The translations under genes and the position numbers were made by a program. The notes below the pieces were generated by a model. That model saw only the letters and a list, made by a program, of their open reading frames with translations, made no database searches and was not told the origin of the DNA. 55,177 bases of DNA, taken from NCBI RefSeq assembly GCF_023074185.1, contig NZ_JADPKY010000100.1:1-55177 (forward strand), in the 5' to 3' direction. The stretch is from Bradyrhizobium sp. 132 (GTDB taxonomy: Bacteria; Pseudomonadota; Alphaproteobacteria; Rhizobiales; Xanthobacteraceae). Below, piece after piece: positions 45,562 to 55,012 of this stretch. Within the stretch, counting starts at the first letter, position 1. Each line of letters starts with the position of its first letter.

Positions 45562-45855
45562 ATGGGCCTGAAGGCTGAACGAACGAATCAGTCTTCGAGT
45601 GCAGAGGCTTCCGATCGCGCGCGGATTGTCCGTGCCGTGCTCGATGAGATTCGGCCAAGCCTCAGGCGTGATCGTGGGGATTGTGAGCTCGTCGGAATCG
45701 AAGGCAACAAGATCATGGTCAGGCTCACCGGCGCCTGCATGTTATGCAAGCTTGCGGGAACGACGCTCGAGGCCATTCAGGCGCGCCTGATCGAGCGGCT
45801 CGGCGAGTTCGTCCGCCTGATCCCGCTCCCCGCAGCTGCCAAAGAGGGGCCTTAA
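45562..45855 (+). CDS. Nfu / NifU C-terminal-domain protein
   Basis: The 97-residue protein has the NifU C-terminal (Nfu) domain: VRAVLDEIRPSLRRDRGDCE, IMVRLTGACMLCKLAGTTLE with the CxxC pair (CMLC) that holds a cluster. It lacks the NifU N-terminal scaffold and the central ferredoxin domain. A GGAAGGAG site precedes the ATG at 45562. It stands between the IscA-like gene and nifS, and its TAA immediately adjoins the nifS start. Confidence 0.9.
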   Translation: MGLKAERTNQSSSAEASDRARIVRAVLDEIRPSLRRDRGDCELVGIEGNKIMVRLTGACMLCKLAGTTLEAIQARLIERLGEFVRLIPLPAAAKEGP

Positions 45856-47067
45856 GTGCAGAGCGGACAGTCCATGCAGCCGATCTACCTGGATAACAAC
45901 GCGACGACCCGTGCACATCCATCGGTAGTCGCGTCAATGCTGCCGTTCTTCTCTGGGCAATTCGGCAATGCGTCGTCCGGGCATGCATTCGGCATTGAGG
46001 TTGCGCCCGCATTGAAACAAGCGCGCCGGAAGCTGCAGGCTCTCGTTGGCGCGGCATTCGATCACGAGATCGTCTTCACCTCGGGCGCGACTGAATCCGA
46101 CAACACCGCGATCCTGTCCGCGCTCGCCGTGCAGGAGGGACGCGACGAGATCGTCACTACGGCCGTTGAGCATCCAGCCGTGCTGTCCCTTGCCGAGGAG
46201 CTGGGCCGACGCGGAATCAAGACCCATGTCATTCCGGTCGATGCAAGCGGCCGATTGAACATCGAGGCTTATCGCAACGCATTGTCGAGGCGGACGTCAA
46301 TCGCCTCGGTCATGTGGGCCAATAATGAGACCGGTACGATCTTTCCGGTGAAATCCCTGGCCAAGATGGCGCGCTCAGTCGGCGCGCTCTTTCACACCGA
46401 TGCGGTCCAGGCGGTCGGGCGGATTCCGATTGACCTGAAGACTACGGACGTCGACATGCTGTCGCTCTCCGGCCATAAGCTCCATGGTCCGAAGGGGATC
46501 GGCGCGCTGTATGTGCGCAAGGACACCAGGTTCCGACCGCTGATCTTCGGCGGCGCACAGGAGCGGCATCGCCGCGCTGGCACCCAAAACGTTCCGGGCA
46601 TTATTGGGCTGGGCAAGGCGGCGGAACTCGCTGCGGCACACCTCATACAAGAGCAGACGCAGATTGGCATGCTTCGCGACCGGCTGGAGCAAGGCATACT
46701 CGCTCTCGGCTGTTGCATCGTGCTTGGTGATATCAAGAACCGCTTGCCAAATACGTCCAACATCGCATTCGAGCATCTCGAAGCAGAGGCCATCGTCGAC
46801 CACCTGAACCGCAACGGAATTGCCGCCTCGCTCGGTTCAGCCTGCGCGTCCGGTTCGATGGAGCCGTCCCATGTCCTGCGCGCGATGAGAGTACCACCGG
46901 CCTTTTTGCGCGGTGCGGTTCGCTTCTCGCTGTCGCGCGAGACGGCGCCGGGTGAGATCGATCGTGTCCTGCAAGTCCTGGCGGACATCAATGCCAAACA
47001 GAGAGCCTTGTGGCGTGCGTGTCAGGAGCGCGCGGGCGAGAGCTCACAAGTTGCGGAGCTCCTATGA
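45856..47067 (+). CDS. nifS: Cysteine desulfurase NifS
   Basis: The 403-residue PLP enzyme releases sulfur from cysteine for nitrogenase clusters. Features are IYLDNNATTRAHPSVVASM, the PLP-lysine motif LSLSGHKLHGPKGIGALY, EIVTTAVEHPAV with the PLP-stacking His, and the catalytic Cys in LGSACASGSMEPSHV. The likely start is GTG at 45856, with GAGGGG 6 bases upstream; the ATG at 45874 is an alternative. The stop overlaps the nifT ATG (ATGA). Confidence 0.97.
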   Translation: MQSGQSMQPIYLDNNATTRAHPSVVASMLPFFSGQFGNASSGHAFGIEVAPALKQARRKLQALVGAAFDHEIVFTSGATESDNTAILSALAVQEGRDEIVTTAVEHPAVLSLAEELGRRGIKTHVIPVDASGRLNIEAYRNALSRRTSIASVMWANNETGTIFPVKSLAKMARSVGALFHTDAVQAVGRIPIDLKTTDVDMLSLSGHKLHGPKGIGALYVRKDTRFRPLIFGGAQERHRRAGTQNVPGIIGLGKAAELAAAHLIQEQTQIGMLRDRLEQGILALGCCIVLGDIKNRLPNTSNIAFEHLEAEAIVDHLNRNGIAASLGSACASGSMEPSHVLRAMRVPPAFLRGAVRFSLSRETAPGEIDRVLQVLADINAKQRALWRACQERAGESSQVAELL

Positions 47068-47285
47068 AGGTCATGATTCGCCGTTCGCCCGAGACGGGGC
47101 TTTCGATTTATGTGCCCAAGAAGGATCTTGAGGAGTCGATTGTCGAATGTGAGCACGAGACGCTGTGGGGTGGTTGGATTAGAATCGCGAACGGGTGGGT
47201 GCTCGACCTACCCGCGATGGCGAGTGACACCATCCTTCCAATTACGATCAATGCCAGGAAGCGCGACGGCGAAGCAACCGAATGA
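47064..47285 (+). CDS. nifT: NifT/FixU-family protein
   Basis: The 73-residue protein begins MKVMIRRSPETGLSIYVPKK and has WGGWIRIANGWVLDLP, the NifT/FixU signature. It is a small protein of unknown function found next to nif or fix operons. It overlaps nifS by 4 bases, so translational coupling is likely. Confidence 0.95.
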   Translation: MKVMIRRSPETGLSIYVPKKDLEESIVECEHETLWGGWIRIANGWVLDLPAMASDTILPITINARKRDGEATE

Positions 47286-47686
47286 TGAATGCTGCGACTC
47301 CACAGAACCTCGCCAAACCAGCGGATGCGGAAGCTGTTCTTGGCGTAGCGGTCCGGCCTTTGCGAGGAAGGCCACATCAATCCCTGGCTTTGGCTTGGCG
47401 TGGTCGAAGGTTCCAGCCGAACCTGCCGATGACTCCGGAAGCGGTCGAACCGTCCTTGGGACCCAAGATGGCGCCGACGCATGGTGTCAAACGCAATACT
47501 CGGCCTAGGCCTGCACTGTTGGGCCAGCGAGATGGCGTTGCCGGGGAGGCCTCGCGAGGGCCCATTGTGCTACATCGCCAGCCCGGTCGTTACATTCCGC
47601 ACATCTTCACAGCGTCAGGCCAATCGCTGCAACTCCGCAAGATGCAGTTTCGAGAGGATTGGATCTCGCACCGGGCCAAGTCGTAG
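47282..47686 (+). CDS. Doubtful hypothetical reading frame after nifT
   Basis: A 134-codon frame starts in an ATGATGA overlap with nifT (MMNAATPQNLAKPADAEAVL). The sequence is Arg/Pro-rich without recognisable domains, and other frames are also open in part of it. It may be a real small gene because of the coupled start, or non-coding. Nothing else in the 470 bases before the oligopeptidase gene was recognised. Confidence 0.3.
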   Translation: MMNAATPQNLAKPADAEAVLGVAVRPLRGRPHQSLALAWRGRRFQPNLPMTPEAVEPSLGPKMAPTHGVKRNTRPRPALLGQRDGVAGEASRGPIVLHRQPGRYIPHIFTASGQSLQLRKMQFREDWISHRAKS

Positions 47687-47760
47687 CTCGCAAATCGTGA
47701 TGCAACGGTCGCGATGCAAATCCTTGAATCAGTCGAATTGCGCGAAGACTAAGGTTGTAA

Positions 47761-49878
47761 ATGACGCATCGTCATACAAGGAGCGTCGACGACTCGCGAA
47801 CTGGAAGGCCAACGCCCTCCGCTCCTGACGATGATCCCTATCTGTGGTTGGAACAAATAGAAGGCGCGCGGGCGCTGAACTTCGTCGAGCGGCAGAATAG
47901 CAGAACCCTGGAGGTGTTTGGCGGACCCGCAGCCGAACGAGACAGAGATGCGCTGACAGCGATTTACGACCGACCTGACAATATCCCCTATGTCAGCCGG
48001 CGCGGCGAGTATCTCTACAATCTCTGGAGGGACGCCAATAATCCACGCGGCCTCTGGCGGCGAACCACTCTGGAAGAGTATCGCAGGCTGAAGCCATCAT
48101 GGGACATCCTGCTCGACCTCGATCAACTTGCGGTCAGCGAAGGCAAAGACTGGCTTCTGAACGCTACGGCCGCACCGCCTGGAAATCACTCGCGATGGAT
48201 CTTGAGTCTATCGCGCGGCGGAAGCGATGCCGTCACCTTGCGTGAATTCGACTCAGACACGAAGCTCTTCATCCACGACGGCTTTGTCTTGCCGGAAGCC
48301 AAAGGCAGCGGCGTATGGCTCGATTTTGATACGCTGGTCTTGTTAAGCTCCCATGGTGACGGCATGGCCGCGACCACGGGCTATGCGCGCACGGTGAGGC
48401 TGTGGCGGCGTGGTACGCATGTTGACAACGCGGAAGTGATCTTTGAGACCAAGGCCGCTCATGTGTCAGTCGGTTGCAGTGTTGACGACACTGTCGTGCC
48501 GCCCAGGATCTGGTTCCTCGATGCGACAGACGTCTCCAATTGCGTGGTCTGGCTGGGCGATGAAACGGGAGCCAAGACGAGGCTCGATTTGCCAAGTAAC
48601 ATCTGGATGCGGTCGCATCGCAACTGGCTTGCCCTGAAGCCGCGCGAATCCTGGTCTGTGGCAGGGCACACCTATGCCGCGGATACGGTGCTCGTCATCG
48701 CGCTGCCGGCATTCCTGGCGGGCAGCCGCCAGTTCGAGATTCTCTTCGAGCCGGGCCCGCGCCGTGCGCTGCAGAGCTTCTTTTGGAGTGCGGGCAAGCT
48801 TGTGCTTTGTATTCTCGACGAACTCCGCCCAGTCTTCGAGATCTGCACGCCATCCGATCATCGCTGGAACGGCGAGCAATTGGGCGGGCTTCCTGATCTT
48901 GGCGTCGTTGACATCTGGTCTCTCGATCGCAATCCGTCCGAGAGCAATGGCGACTTGCTGGCTCACGTCGAGGATCCGCTCACCCCGCCGTCTCTCATCC
49001 TGCTGGAGCGGGGCGTGGGCAGTCCCGCCGTGCTGAAGCAGGCGCCGAAGACGTTTGCCGCGGAGCACTGCGTGGTCACGCGGCACGAGGCCATCTCGAT
49101 CGACGGCGAGCGAATTCCCTACCTACAGACCGGGCCGGTCAGACAGACCGGCAACGCGCCGGTCCATCTGAGCGGATATGGCGGGTTTGGAATCTCCGTG
49201 AAACCTTATTACAATTCCGCGCTCGGTAAGCTTTGGCTTGACTGCGGCGGCACCACGGTTCAGGCAAATTTGCGCGGCGGCGGTGAGTTCGGCACGCGCT
49301 GGCACGACGCCGGCCGGCTGGCCGGCAAGAGATTGTCGCATGACGATTTCGCAGCCGTCGCCGCCGATCTCGTTAAGCGCGGCGTGACACAGGCCAAGCG
49401 GATCGGGGCCGAGAGTGGATCGAACGGCGGCATCCTCATTACCAACATGCTAACGCGATATCCTGGGCTCTTTGGCGCACTGTTCTGCACCGTCCCGCTG
49501 ATCGACCTGCGCCGCTACACCAAACTGCTCGCCGGGGCGAACTGGCTCGCCGAATATGGCGATCCCGACAACCCTGAGGAGTGGGAGTGGCTGAAGACCT
49601 ATTCTGCCTATCATGCCGCAAGACCCGGGCAGTCCTATCCACCGATCCTGATGGCCACCAGGCGGCGGGACGATCGCGTCCATCCCGGACATGCGCGCAA
49701 AATGGCAGCGAAGCTGCAGGCGATGGGCTATGAGGCTTATTTATACGAGCATGCCGCCGGCGGCCACGGCTATGGCAAGGACAACAGGGAGCAGGCCGGC
49801 TTGTTGGTGCTGGGCCTGCGTTTCCTGAAGAGCAGGATCGGCTGGCTGGATACCGAGGACGTCAGCGACGTAGTGTAG
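47761..49878 (+). CDS. Prolyl oligopeptidase family (S9A) serine peptidase
   Basis: The 705-residue enzyme has the S9A layout. The N-terminal part has DDPYLWLEQIEGARALNFVE; a seven-bladed propeller spans about residues 75-430. The C-terminal alpha/beta-hydrolase domain has the nucleophile in GAESGSNGGILITN, the Asp in TRRRDDRVHPGHA and the His in HAAGGHGYG. There is no signal peptide, so it is cytosolic. It should cleave after proline in short peptides. A weak AAGG ribosome site precedes the ATG. It lies between nifT and nifB and reads in the same direction. Its function in nitrogen fixation is not evident. Confidence 0.92.
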   Translation: MTHRHTRSVDDSRTGRPTPSAPDDDPYLWLEQIEGARALNFVERQNSRTLEVFGGPAAERDRDALTAIYDRPDNIPYVSRRGEYLYNLWRDANNPRGLWRRTTLEEYRRLKPSWDILLDLDQLAVSEGKDWLLNATAAPPGNHSRWILSLSRGGSDAVTLREFDSDTKLFIHDGFVLPEAKGSGVWLDFDTLVLLSSHGDGMAATTGYARTVRLWRRGTHVDNAEVIFETKAAHVSVGCSVDDTVVPPRIWFLDATDVSNCVVWLGDETGAKTRLDLPSNIWMRSHRNWLALKPRESWSVAGHTYAADTVLVIALPAFLAGSRQFEILFEPGPRRALQSFFWSAGKLVLCILDELRPVFEICTPSDHRWNGEQLGGLPDLGVVDIWSLDRNPSESNGDLLAHVEDPLTPPSLILLERGVGSPAVLKQAPKTFAAEHCVVTRHEAISIDGERIPYLQTGPVRQTGNAPVHLSGYGGFGISVKPYYNSALGKLWLDCGGTTVQANLRGGGEFGTRWHDAGRLAGKRLSHDDFAAVAADLVKRGVTQAKRIGAESGSNGGILITNMLTRYPGLFGALFCTVPLIDLRRYTKLLAGANWLAEYGDPDNPEEWEWLKTYSAYHAARPGQSYPPILMATRRRDDRVHPGHARKMAAKLQAMGYEAYLYEHAAGGHGYGKDNREQAGLLVLGLRFLKSRIGWLDTEDVSDVV

Positions 49879-50325
49879 TTGTTGGACGGCAGTTCGTGCG
49901 ATGTCGACCGAGGCGGCTGCAGCTTTACGAATCTGAGGTGTCCACACCCGCACCACCTACTCGAGATGCCTACCAACGTTTGGACGCACGGTCCAATCCG
50001 TGGCCGTGGGGACCCTGGGCACCAGGCGTTTTCTCTTCACCTGCCCGACAATGCGTCCGGAGTGTCAGGAAGGGGCCCGCGTGATCTTCACGACATAGGT
50101 CGGTAACGGGTTTCTTGTCTGCATCTAGGAAGCATCGCCGGTTCAAGTTGTCCTTCAAAGCGTCCGGAACGTCTTTTGCGGATTGTGCTTTGCATACGCG
50201 TCACATTTCGGCGACAAGATCAACTTTCAACGACACCAGCCGCCATGCTCTTTGCCCAAGGGCATAGATGAACCAGCGTACCGCCCTCGTAATAGCGCTG
50301 CCGGGCGCTCTTGTGATCGCAATTC
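49879..50325. other. Region between oligopeptidase and nifB promoter
   Basis: No gene recognised. Small open frames on both strands have no motif. The NifA site and sigma-54 promoter of nifB follow immediately. Confidence 0.4.
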
Positions 50326-50341
50326 TGTCAGCTTTCGAACA
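50326..50341 (+). promoter_or_regulatory. NifA upstream activator site of nifB
   Basis: TGTCAGCTTTCGAACA fits TGT-N10-ACA and is 79 bases upstream of the -24 element. Confidence 0.85.
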
Positions 50342-50419
50342 TGAGTTGATAAAACGGACATTCGAACAGACGGTGCCTAACTGCTTGACGCGAAACACAA
50401 AATACGTTTGTGGCAGGTA

Positions 50420-50435
50420 TGGCACGCCAGTTGCT
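50420..50435 (+). promoter_or_regulatory. Sigma-54 promoter of nifB
   Basis: TGGCACGCCAGTTGCT is a perfect -24/-12 element. The start of transcription would be near 50446, about 59 bases upstream of the nifB ATG. An open frame that extends upstream to 50268 therefore cannot be part of the protein. Confidence 0.93.
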
Positions 50436-50504
50436 CTTGGCTTTTCAGAAACGACTCTGGGGATGCTTGCTGGAAGGATTCGGCTTGCGAAGAGAATTGG
50501 AAAA

Positions 50505-52061
50505 ATGAGTACTTCAGCGCAACACCAGGTAGCCTGCGGCGGCGGCGAGATCAGCGAGACCATGCAAGTCATGGCTAAGCACAACAGCTGCGGTACGGTC
50601 GGTGGGAGCGGCAAGGCCAGGTGCCGATCTCAGGCCGGCATCGGCAATGTGCCAAATGAGGTCTGGGAAAAGGTGAAGAACCATCCCTGCTACAGCGAGG
50701 AGGCGCACCATCATTATGCCCGGATGCATGTCGCCGTCGCACCCGCCTGCAATATCCAGTGCAATTACTGCAATCGTAAATACGATTGCGCAAACGAATC
50801 GCGCCCCGGCATTGTCAGCGAGAAGTTGACGCCGGAGCAGGCCGCCAAGAAGGTGCTGGCGGTCGCTTCCGCCATCCCTCAGATGAGCGTGGTCGGCGTT
50901 GCTGGCCCTGGCGACCCCCTGGCGAATCCGGACAAGACATTCAAGACCTTCGAGCTCGTCAATAAACTCGCGCCAGATATCAAGCTGTGCCTCTCGACCA
51001 ACGGTCTGGCGCTAGCTGATCATGTCGACACGATTGCAAGACTTAAGGTCGATCACGTGACGATCACGATCAACATGATCGATCCCGATATTGGCGCAAA
51101 AATCTATCCCTGGATCTTTTACCGCCACAAGCGCTACACCGGCATTGAAGCTGCAAGCATCCTCAGCAATCGGCAGCTCCAGGGCCTGGAGATGCTCACC
51201 GCGCGCGGCATCCTGTGCAAAGTCAACTCGGTGATGATTCCCGGGATTAACGATCAGCATCTGGTTGAGGTTAACAAGGCCGTGAAGTCGCGCGGCGCCT
51301 TCCTGCATAACGTGATGCCGCTGATTTCGTCACCCGAGCACGGCACCGTGTTCGGTCTCAGCGGGCAACGCGGCCCGACCGCACAGGAAGTGACAGCATT
51401 GCAGGATAGCTGCGAAAGCGAGATGAACATGATGCGTCACTGTCGCCAGTGCCGCGCCGACGCCGTCGGACTGCTCGGGGAGGACCGCGGCGCCGAGTTC
51501 ACCATGGAAAAGATCATGGCCATGGACATCAAATATGATGAACAGGCCCGAAAGGAGTATCAGGCCAAAGTCGAGAAGGCGCGCATTGCAAAGCTTGCGG
51601 CCAAGCAGGAGCAGCTTGCTGGGCTTGCCAGCGCGTCCAGCGAAATCAAGGTGCTGGTGGCGGTTGCAACCAAGGGCTCGGGATTGATCAACCAGCACTT
51701 CGGTCATGCCAAGGAGTTCCAGATCTACGAGCTCTCAACTTCGGGCGCAAAATTCGTTGGCCATCGTCCTATTCATTCCTATTGCCAGGGCGGCGATGGC
51801 GAGGACAGCAAGCTCGAAATCGCCATCGATGCCATTAACGACTGCCATGCCGTGCTCGTGTCAAAAATCGGCGGCTGCCCGAAGGCCGAATTGATCAAGG
51901 CCGGAATCGAACCGGTCGATCAGTACGCCTGGGAGTTCATTGATGGCTCGGCGATCGCCTGGTTCAAACTCTATCTCCATAAAGTCAATGAGGGGAAGAT
52001 CAAGCACATTGAGCGGGTCGATCCGGCGGCCCGCCGCAATGCGCTGATTTCCGCCGCCTGA
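50505..52061 (+). CDS. nifB: FeMo-cofactor biosynthesis radical SAM protein NifB
   Basis: The 518-residue protein fuses two 4Fe-4S clusters with a carbide and sulfur to make the NifB-co core. The radical SAM motif is CNIQCNYC (residues 82-89), part of PACNIQCNYCNRKYDC. N-terminal cluster cysteines (CGGG, HNSCG, HPCYSE) are present. The C-terminal part (about 385-500) is the NifX-like domain with QHFGHAKEFQIYELS and CHAVLVSKIGGCPKAEL. The start at 50505 is set by the promoter and by MSTSAQHQVACGGG. The gene heads a string with fdxN and probably nifZ. Confidence 0.98.
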   Translation: MSTSAQHQVACGGGEISETMQVMAKHNSCGTVGGSGKARCRSQAGIGNVPNEVWEKVKNHPCYSEEAHHHYARMHVAVAPACNIQCNYCNRKYDCANESRPGIVSEKLTPEQAAKKVLAVASAIPQMSVVGVAGPGDPLANPDKTFKTFELVNKLAPDIKLCLSTNGLALADHVDTIARLKVDHVTITINMIDPDIGAKIYPWIFYRHKRYTGIEAASILSNRQLQGLEMLTARGILCKVNSVMIPGINDQHLVEVNKAVKSRGAFLHNVMPLISSPEHGTVFGLSGQRGPTAQEVTALQDSCESEMNMMRHCRQCRADAVGLLGEDRGAEFTMEKIMAMDIKYDEQARKEYQAKVEKARIAKLAAKQEQLAGLASASSEIKVLVAVATKGSGLINQHFGHAKEFQIYELSTSGAKFVGHRPIHSYCQGGDGEDSKLEIAIDAINDCHAVLVSKIGGCPKAELIKAGIEPVDQYAWEFIDGSAIAWFKLYLHKVNEGKIKHIERVDPAARRNALISAA

Positions 52062-52076
52062 GGATGGGTTCAGACA

Positions 52077-52298
52077 ATGCCGTTCAAGATCATCGCCTCG
52101 CAATGCACGGGCTGTTCGGCGTGCGAAACGCAGTGCCCGAACTTCGCTATTTCCGAGCGAGCCGGCGTTTTCCTGATCGATCCTGAGAAATGCACCGAGT
52201 GCGCCGCCTACTTTGATGAGCCCCAATGCGTGGCGGTTTGCCCGGTTGACAATACATGCGTGCTTGATACGGCGCTGCCGCGTCACCAGGCTGCTTGA
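52077..52298 (+). CDS. fdxN: Ferredoxin FdxN/FrxA, 2[4Fe-4S]
   Basis: The 73-residue protein has CTGCSACETQCP and CTECAAYFDEPQCVAVCP, typical of the ferredoxin that follows nifB. It is similar to the ferredoxin at 13733-13936. It starts 16 bases after nifB and is probably required for NifB activity or electron transfer to nitrogenase. Confidence 0.95.
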   Translation: MPFKIIASQCTGCSACETQCPNFAISERAGVFLIDPEKCTECAAYFDEPQCVAVCPVDNTCVLDTALPRHQAA

Positions 52299-53413
52299 GG
52301 GCCACGATGGATGTCACTACGACACTCGTTCAGAAACTCGGGCGGATGATGCTCCGCCTTCACGAGGCGCCGGCCACGACTTTCCCCTTCTCAGACCGGG
52401 TGGACGGCTCTCCCTGGTCGCTAACCTTTTCGCCAGTTGTCGACCCATATTCTGGCAACGCGCACGTGGGCGGGAGCGCTCGAGCTATTCCTGTCGACCC
52501 GAAGGCCGCTGTCTTGGGCGTCAAGGATCAATTTCGCCGATGGACCCACAAAGGGCTGACCCGTCTTCCACGATATCAATCCAGTCACGTGCGGCCATCA
52601 TTGAACAGGCGACATTCATGCCCGAGGCCTTCTTCAGTTGGTCATCCGAGAGAGGGCGTCCTCACCGAGCCGTGTCTTGGTCGCACGGTATCGAGCCGGC
52701 TAAGCATCATCACAGGGCGACAGGGCTATCCTATCACCTCGATGAAGGTGCAGAAATACACCTGCGCCACGGCAGGGCGTTCGGACCCGATCACGTGATG
52801 CGGAAACGAATTTCCTGCCACCGGTGCGGTCGGCGCCACCAAGTTGGAATTCGGCTGCCATGAGAGCACCTCGTGCGGGTCTTCCTGTTCCCGCTCAACG
52901 CCTATTGCCGACTTGCAGGTGCGTCTCGGGCAACCCGGCGAAGGACGGCAACTGTCGGAGGCTGCTGGTGCTTTGTCCCGCGGACCATGCTAGCGCCAAG
53001 GTATTGTTCGGCACGCTCGAGCGTATGGGCGGGACCGTGAGTGATGACGTCCACAATGCCCTCGGTTGCCGGGGTAATCAGGTCGACTCTGTCAGCTGTG
53101 CGCTTCCCGCGCTGAAGCACGCGGCTCGCGGCCGGCTCAAGCACGCCCGGCTCGATCACAGACGCGCGTGCCGCGTCGATGGCTTCTTCAACATCAACCA
53201 TGGGCTCACGGATAGTTATCTCGAGCATCTGGATTTTAGGCTGCGGGCATTGATGTTGCTGCACCGGGATCCCGACAGGCTCATGCAATCCGTGACCCCA
53301 AGCGCCGCCGTGCGGGAATGGAGGGGGTCCATCGAGCATCATGATAGGGCGGTTCGTAAGCCCGGGCGCTCGCGAGGCGCGGTACAGTTGAACCATGGAG
53401 CGGGGACGGCAGC
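52299..53413. other. 1.1 kb between fdxN and nifZ without a clear gene
   Basis: A plus-strand frame starting at the ATG 52307 (MDVTTTLVQKLGRMMLRL) runs to 52798 and loses protein character after about 60 codons. Two long overlapping frames (plus 52824-53417, minus 52902-53396) show no family motif. The minus one has helix-like text (MVDVEEAIDAARASVIEPGV). The region may hold a decayed gene. Confidence 0.35.
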
Positions 53414-53734
53414 ATGAGCAACATCGCCCGTGATAGTGACATCGTCGAGCTGACGGACGCCCCCTTCTTTGATTATGGTGACAACGTGCGGGCCAACCGC
53501 ACCATCCGCAACGACGGCACCTATGTGGGCAAGGAGATCGGTGAGGTTCTGGTCAAGAAAGGAGAGCTTGGCTATGTCGTCTCGATCGGCACGTTCCTGC
53601 AACAATTTTATATTTATGGAGTCGAATTCCTCGGCTCCGGCAATCGCGTCGGCATGAAATGCAAGGAGCTCGATCTAGTCACGCCAAGCCACGAAGGCGA
53701 GGAGCCGTTGTTGCCAGGAGCGGCACCCCGATGA
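53414..53734 (+). CDS. nifZ: NifZ protein
   Basis: The 106-residue protein carries the NifZ domain: FFDYGDNVRANRTIRNDGTY, EIGEVLVKKGELGYVVSIGT and FLQQFYIYGVEFLGSGNRVG. In Azotobacter NifZ helps form the second P-cluster of the MoFe protein. It lies downstream of nifB and fdxN in the same direction. The stop overlaps the next gene's ATG. Confidence 0.95.
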   Translation: MSNIARDSDIVELTDAPFFDYGDNVRANRTIRNDGTYVGKEIGEVLVKKGELGYVVSIGTFLQQFYIYGVEFLGSGNRVGMKCKELDLVTPSHEGEEPLLPGAAPR

Positions 53735-53970
53735 TCGAACCCAGATCGCCAAAATACCGGTCAGGCCAACGTGTCAAGGCGGCGATCGATCTGCTCAACG
53801 ACGGTTCCTTTCCCGGCGCGTCGGCGGAAGAGTGTCTGGTCAGCGTCGGGTATATTGGTCAGATCGTCCAGGTCGGTCGCCATACGGAAGCGAACCTACC
53901 CATTTATATGGTCGACTTCGGCAAGCAGTTGGTGGTTGGCTGCCTCGAGGCAGAAATCTCTGCAGTCTAG
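53731..53970 (+). CDS. Second NifZ-domain protein
   Basis: The 79-residue protein (MIEPRSPKYRSGQRVKAAID) is a diverged NifZ-like domain with FPGASAEECLVSVGYIGQIV and ANLPIYMVDFGKQLVVG in the same order as in NifZ. It overlaps nifZ by 4 bases (ATGA) and is therefore co-translated. As a tandem duplicate it may form a complex with NifZ; that is inference. Confidence 0.85.
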   Translation: MIEPRSPKYRSGQRVKAAIDLLNDGSFPGASAEECLVSVGYIGQIVQVGRHTEANLPIYMVDFGKQLVVGCLEAEISAV

Positions 53971-53981
53971 GATATCGCGCA

Positions 53982-54342
53982 ATGAACGCAGCAATCATCA
54001 GACGACATCATTCTGGATTGCCTGCGCATCCCAACGAGCTCGACCGGTGGCGGATCGTGCGCGCGCTGAAGAAGCGCGAGCACTACCGATATGTCTCGCC
54101 AAAGGTGACAGCGGTTGCTGGCGGCTATCTGGTCGAGAGCCCGTGCTGCTCAGGCAATATCAATGCGGAGGGCGGCCTCGGTCGAGGTCGCGCTGCTGCA
54201 CCACGATAGGACTGGGGCGGCATGGCAGCTGCTCCGCAAAGATCACCGCACGGGCGTTTGGGAGTGGCATTCAACCCATCAACGGCTTGGCCTGGCAACA
54301 GCGGTTCTGAACGCCGACCCTGAACGTTTGTTCTGGCAATAG
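53982..54342 (+). pseudogene. DUF3024-like small nif-associated gene, frameshifted
   Basis: The first frame reads IRRHHSGLPAHPNELDRWRI, VRALKKREHYRYVSPKVTAV and GGYLVESPCCSGNI. A one-base change near 54175-54185 shifts it. The remainder reads SVEVALLHHDRTGAAWQLLR, KDHRTGVWEWHSTHQRL and ends LNADPERLFWQ. The whole looks like an intact ~120-residue protein of the DUF3024 kind that was broken by one indel. It lies 11 bases after the second nifZ gene. Confidence 0.65.
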
Positions 54343-55012
54343 ATTGTGGAGATGGTGCTCGAAGGCGTCTTGACGGACATCGAGTAGACGCTCGCCGCTA
54401 TTCATACAGCCTCTGAGCCCTGCCTGACGCTCCGGCAGAAAGCTCCACATCTTGCCTGGATTTGTTGCGAGGCGTCCGAGATGACGCAGAATCCGTTCCG
54501 CCGGGTTGGAAGTTCGACCTGCATCTACTCGACAGTGAAGGTCACTGTTACAGATCACGAATGATCCGCAGCGCGCCGGCATTGTGCTGGCCAAGCGCTC
54601 TGGCAAGGCGATCAAGCAATCGCCTGCCGGTGCCAAGCTCACACAGGACGGCTAGGCCCGCGGGTTGCTTGCCATGCCGTAGTGCCCGGCCCGGGAATAT
54701 CACGATCAGGTCGCTCGCTCGTCCATCGGGTCCATAAGACGGGGACAGGCGATGGTCTCCCAGAACTGTTCGCTGAGGACGGAATCGCCTGGGAACGTCA
54801 ACGTGGCTTATTAAACCAAGGATACTGCGGTAGATGAAGTTTGGATCAGCGAGCCGTGCTCGATCTGCTGACGAGGAATAACGCTCAGGCTTTGTAAGAT
54901 GTGCCTTTGTGAGTACTCGCCCTTAGGTCCACCGCCGTGCACTCGCCGTGAAGGCCGGTTGATGATGCGCGCGCAAGTGAGGCAGTGCGACTGTCCCGGC
55001 CCATCCGCTCTA
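54343..55012. other. Intergenic, no recognised gene
   Basis: Short frames on both strands have no motif. The last bases before 55013 (CTAG then GGGTCTG) look like the target and left end of the IS5-family element. Confidence 0.4.

Noticed and set aside
50327..50340. Resemblance of GTCAGCTTTCGAA to a tts box (type III secretion promoter)
   Set aside because: It is one base short in the spacer and lacks the AGCT and later C positions. The same bases are explained by the NifA site of nifB.
50268..50504. Upstream extension of the nifB frame
   Set aside because: The sigma-54 promoter at 50420-50435 lies inside it, so the extension cannot be transcribed as a whole from that promoter. The known NifB N-terminus starts at 50505.
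52902..53396. Minus-strand frame of 164 codons between fdxN and nifZ as a gene
   Set aside because: No recognisable motif or ribosome site, and an equally long plus-strand frame covers the same bases. It is kept only as part of the unexplained interval.
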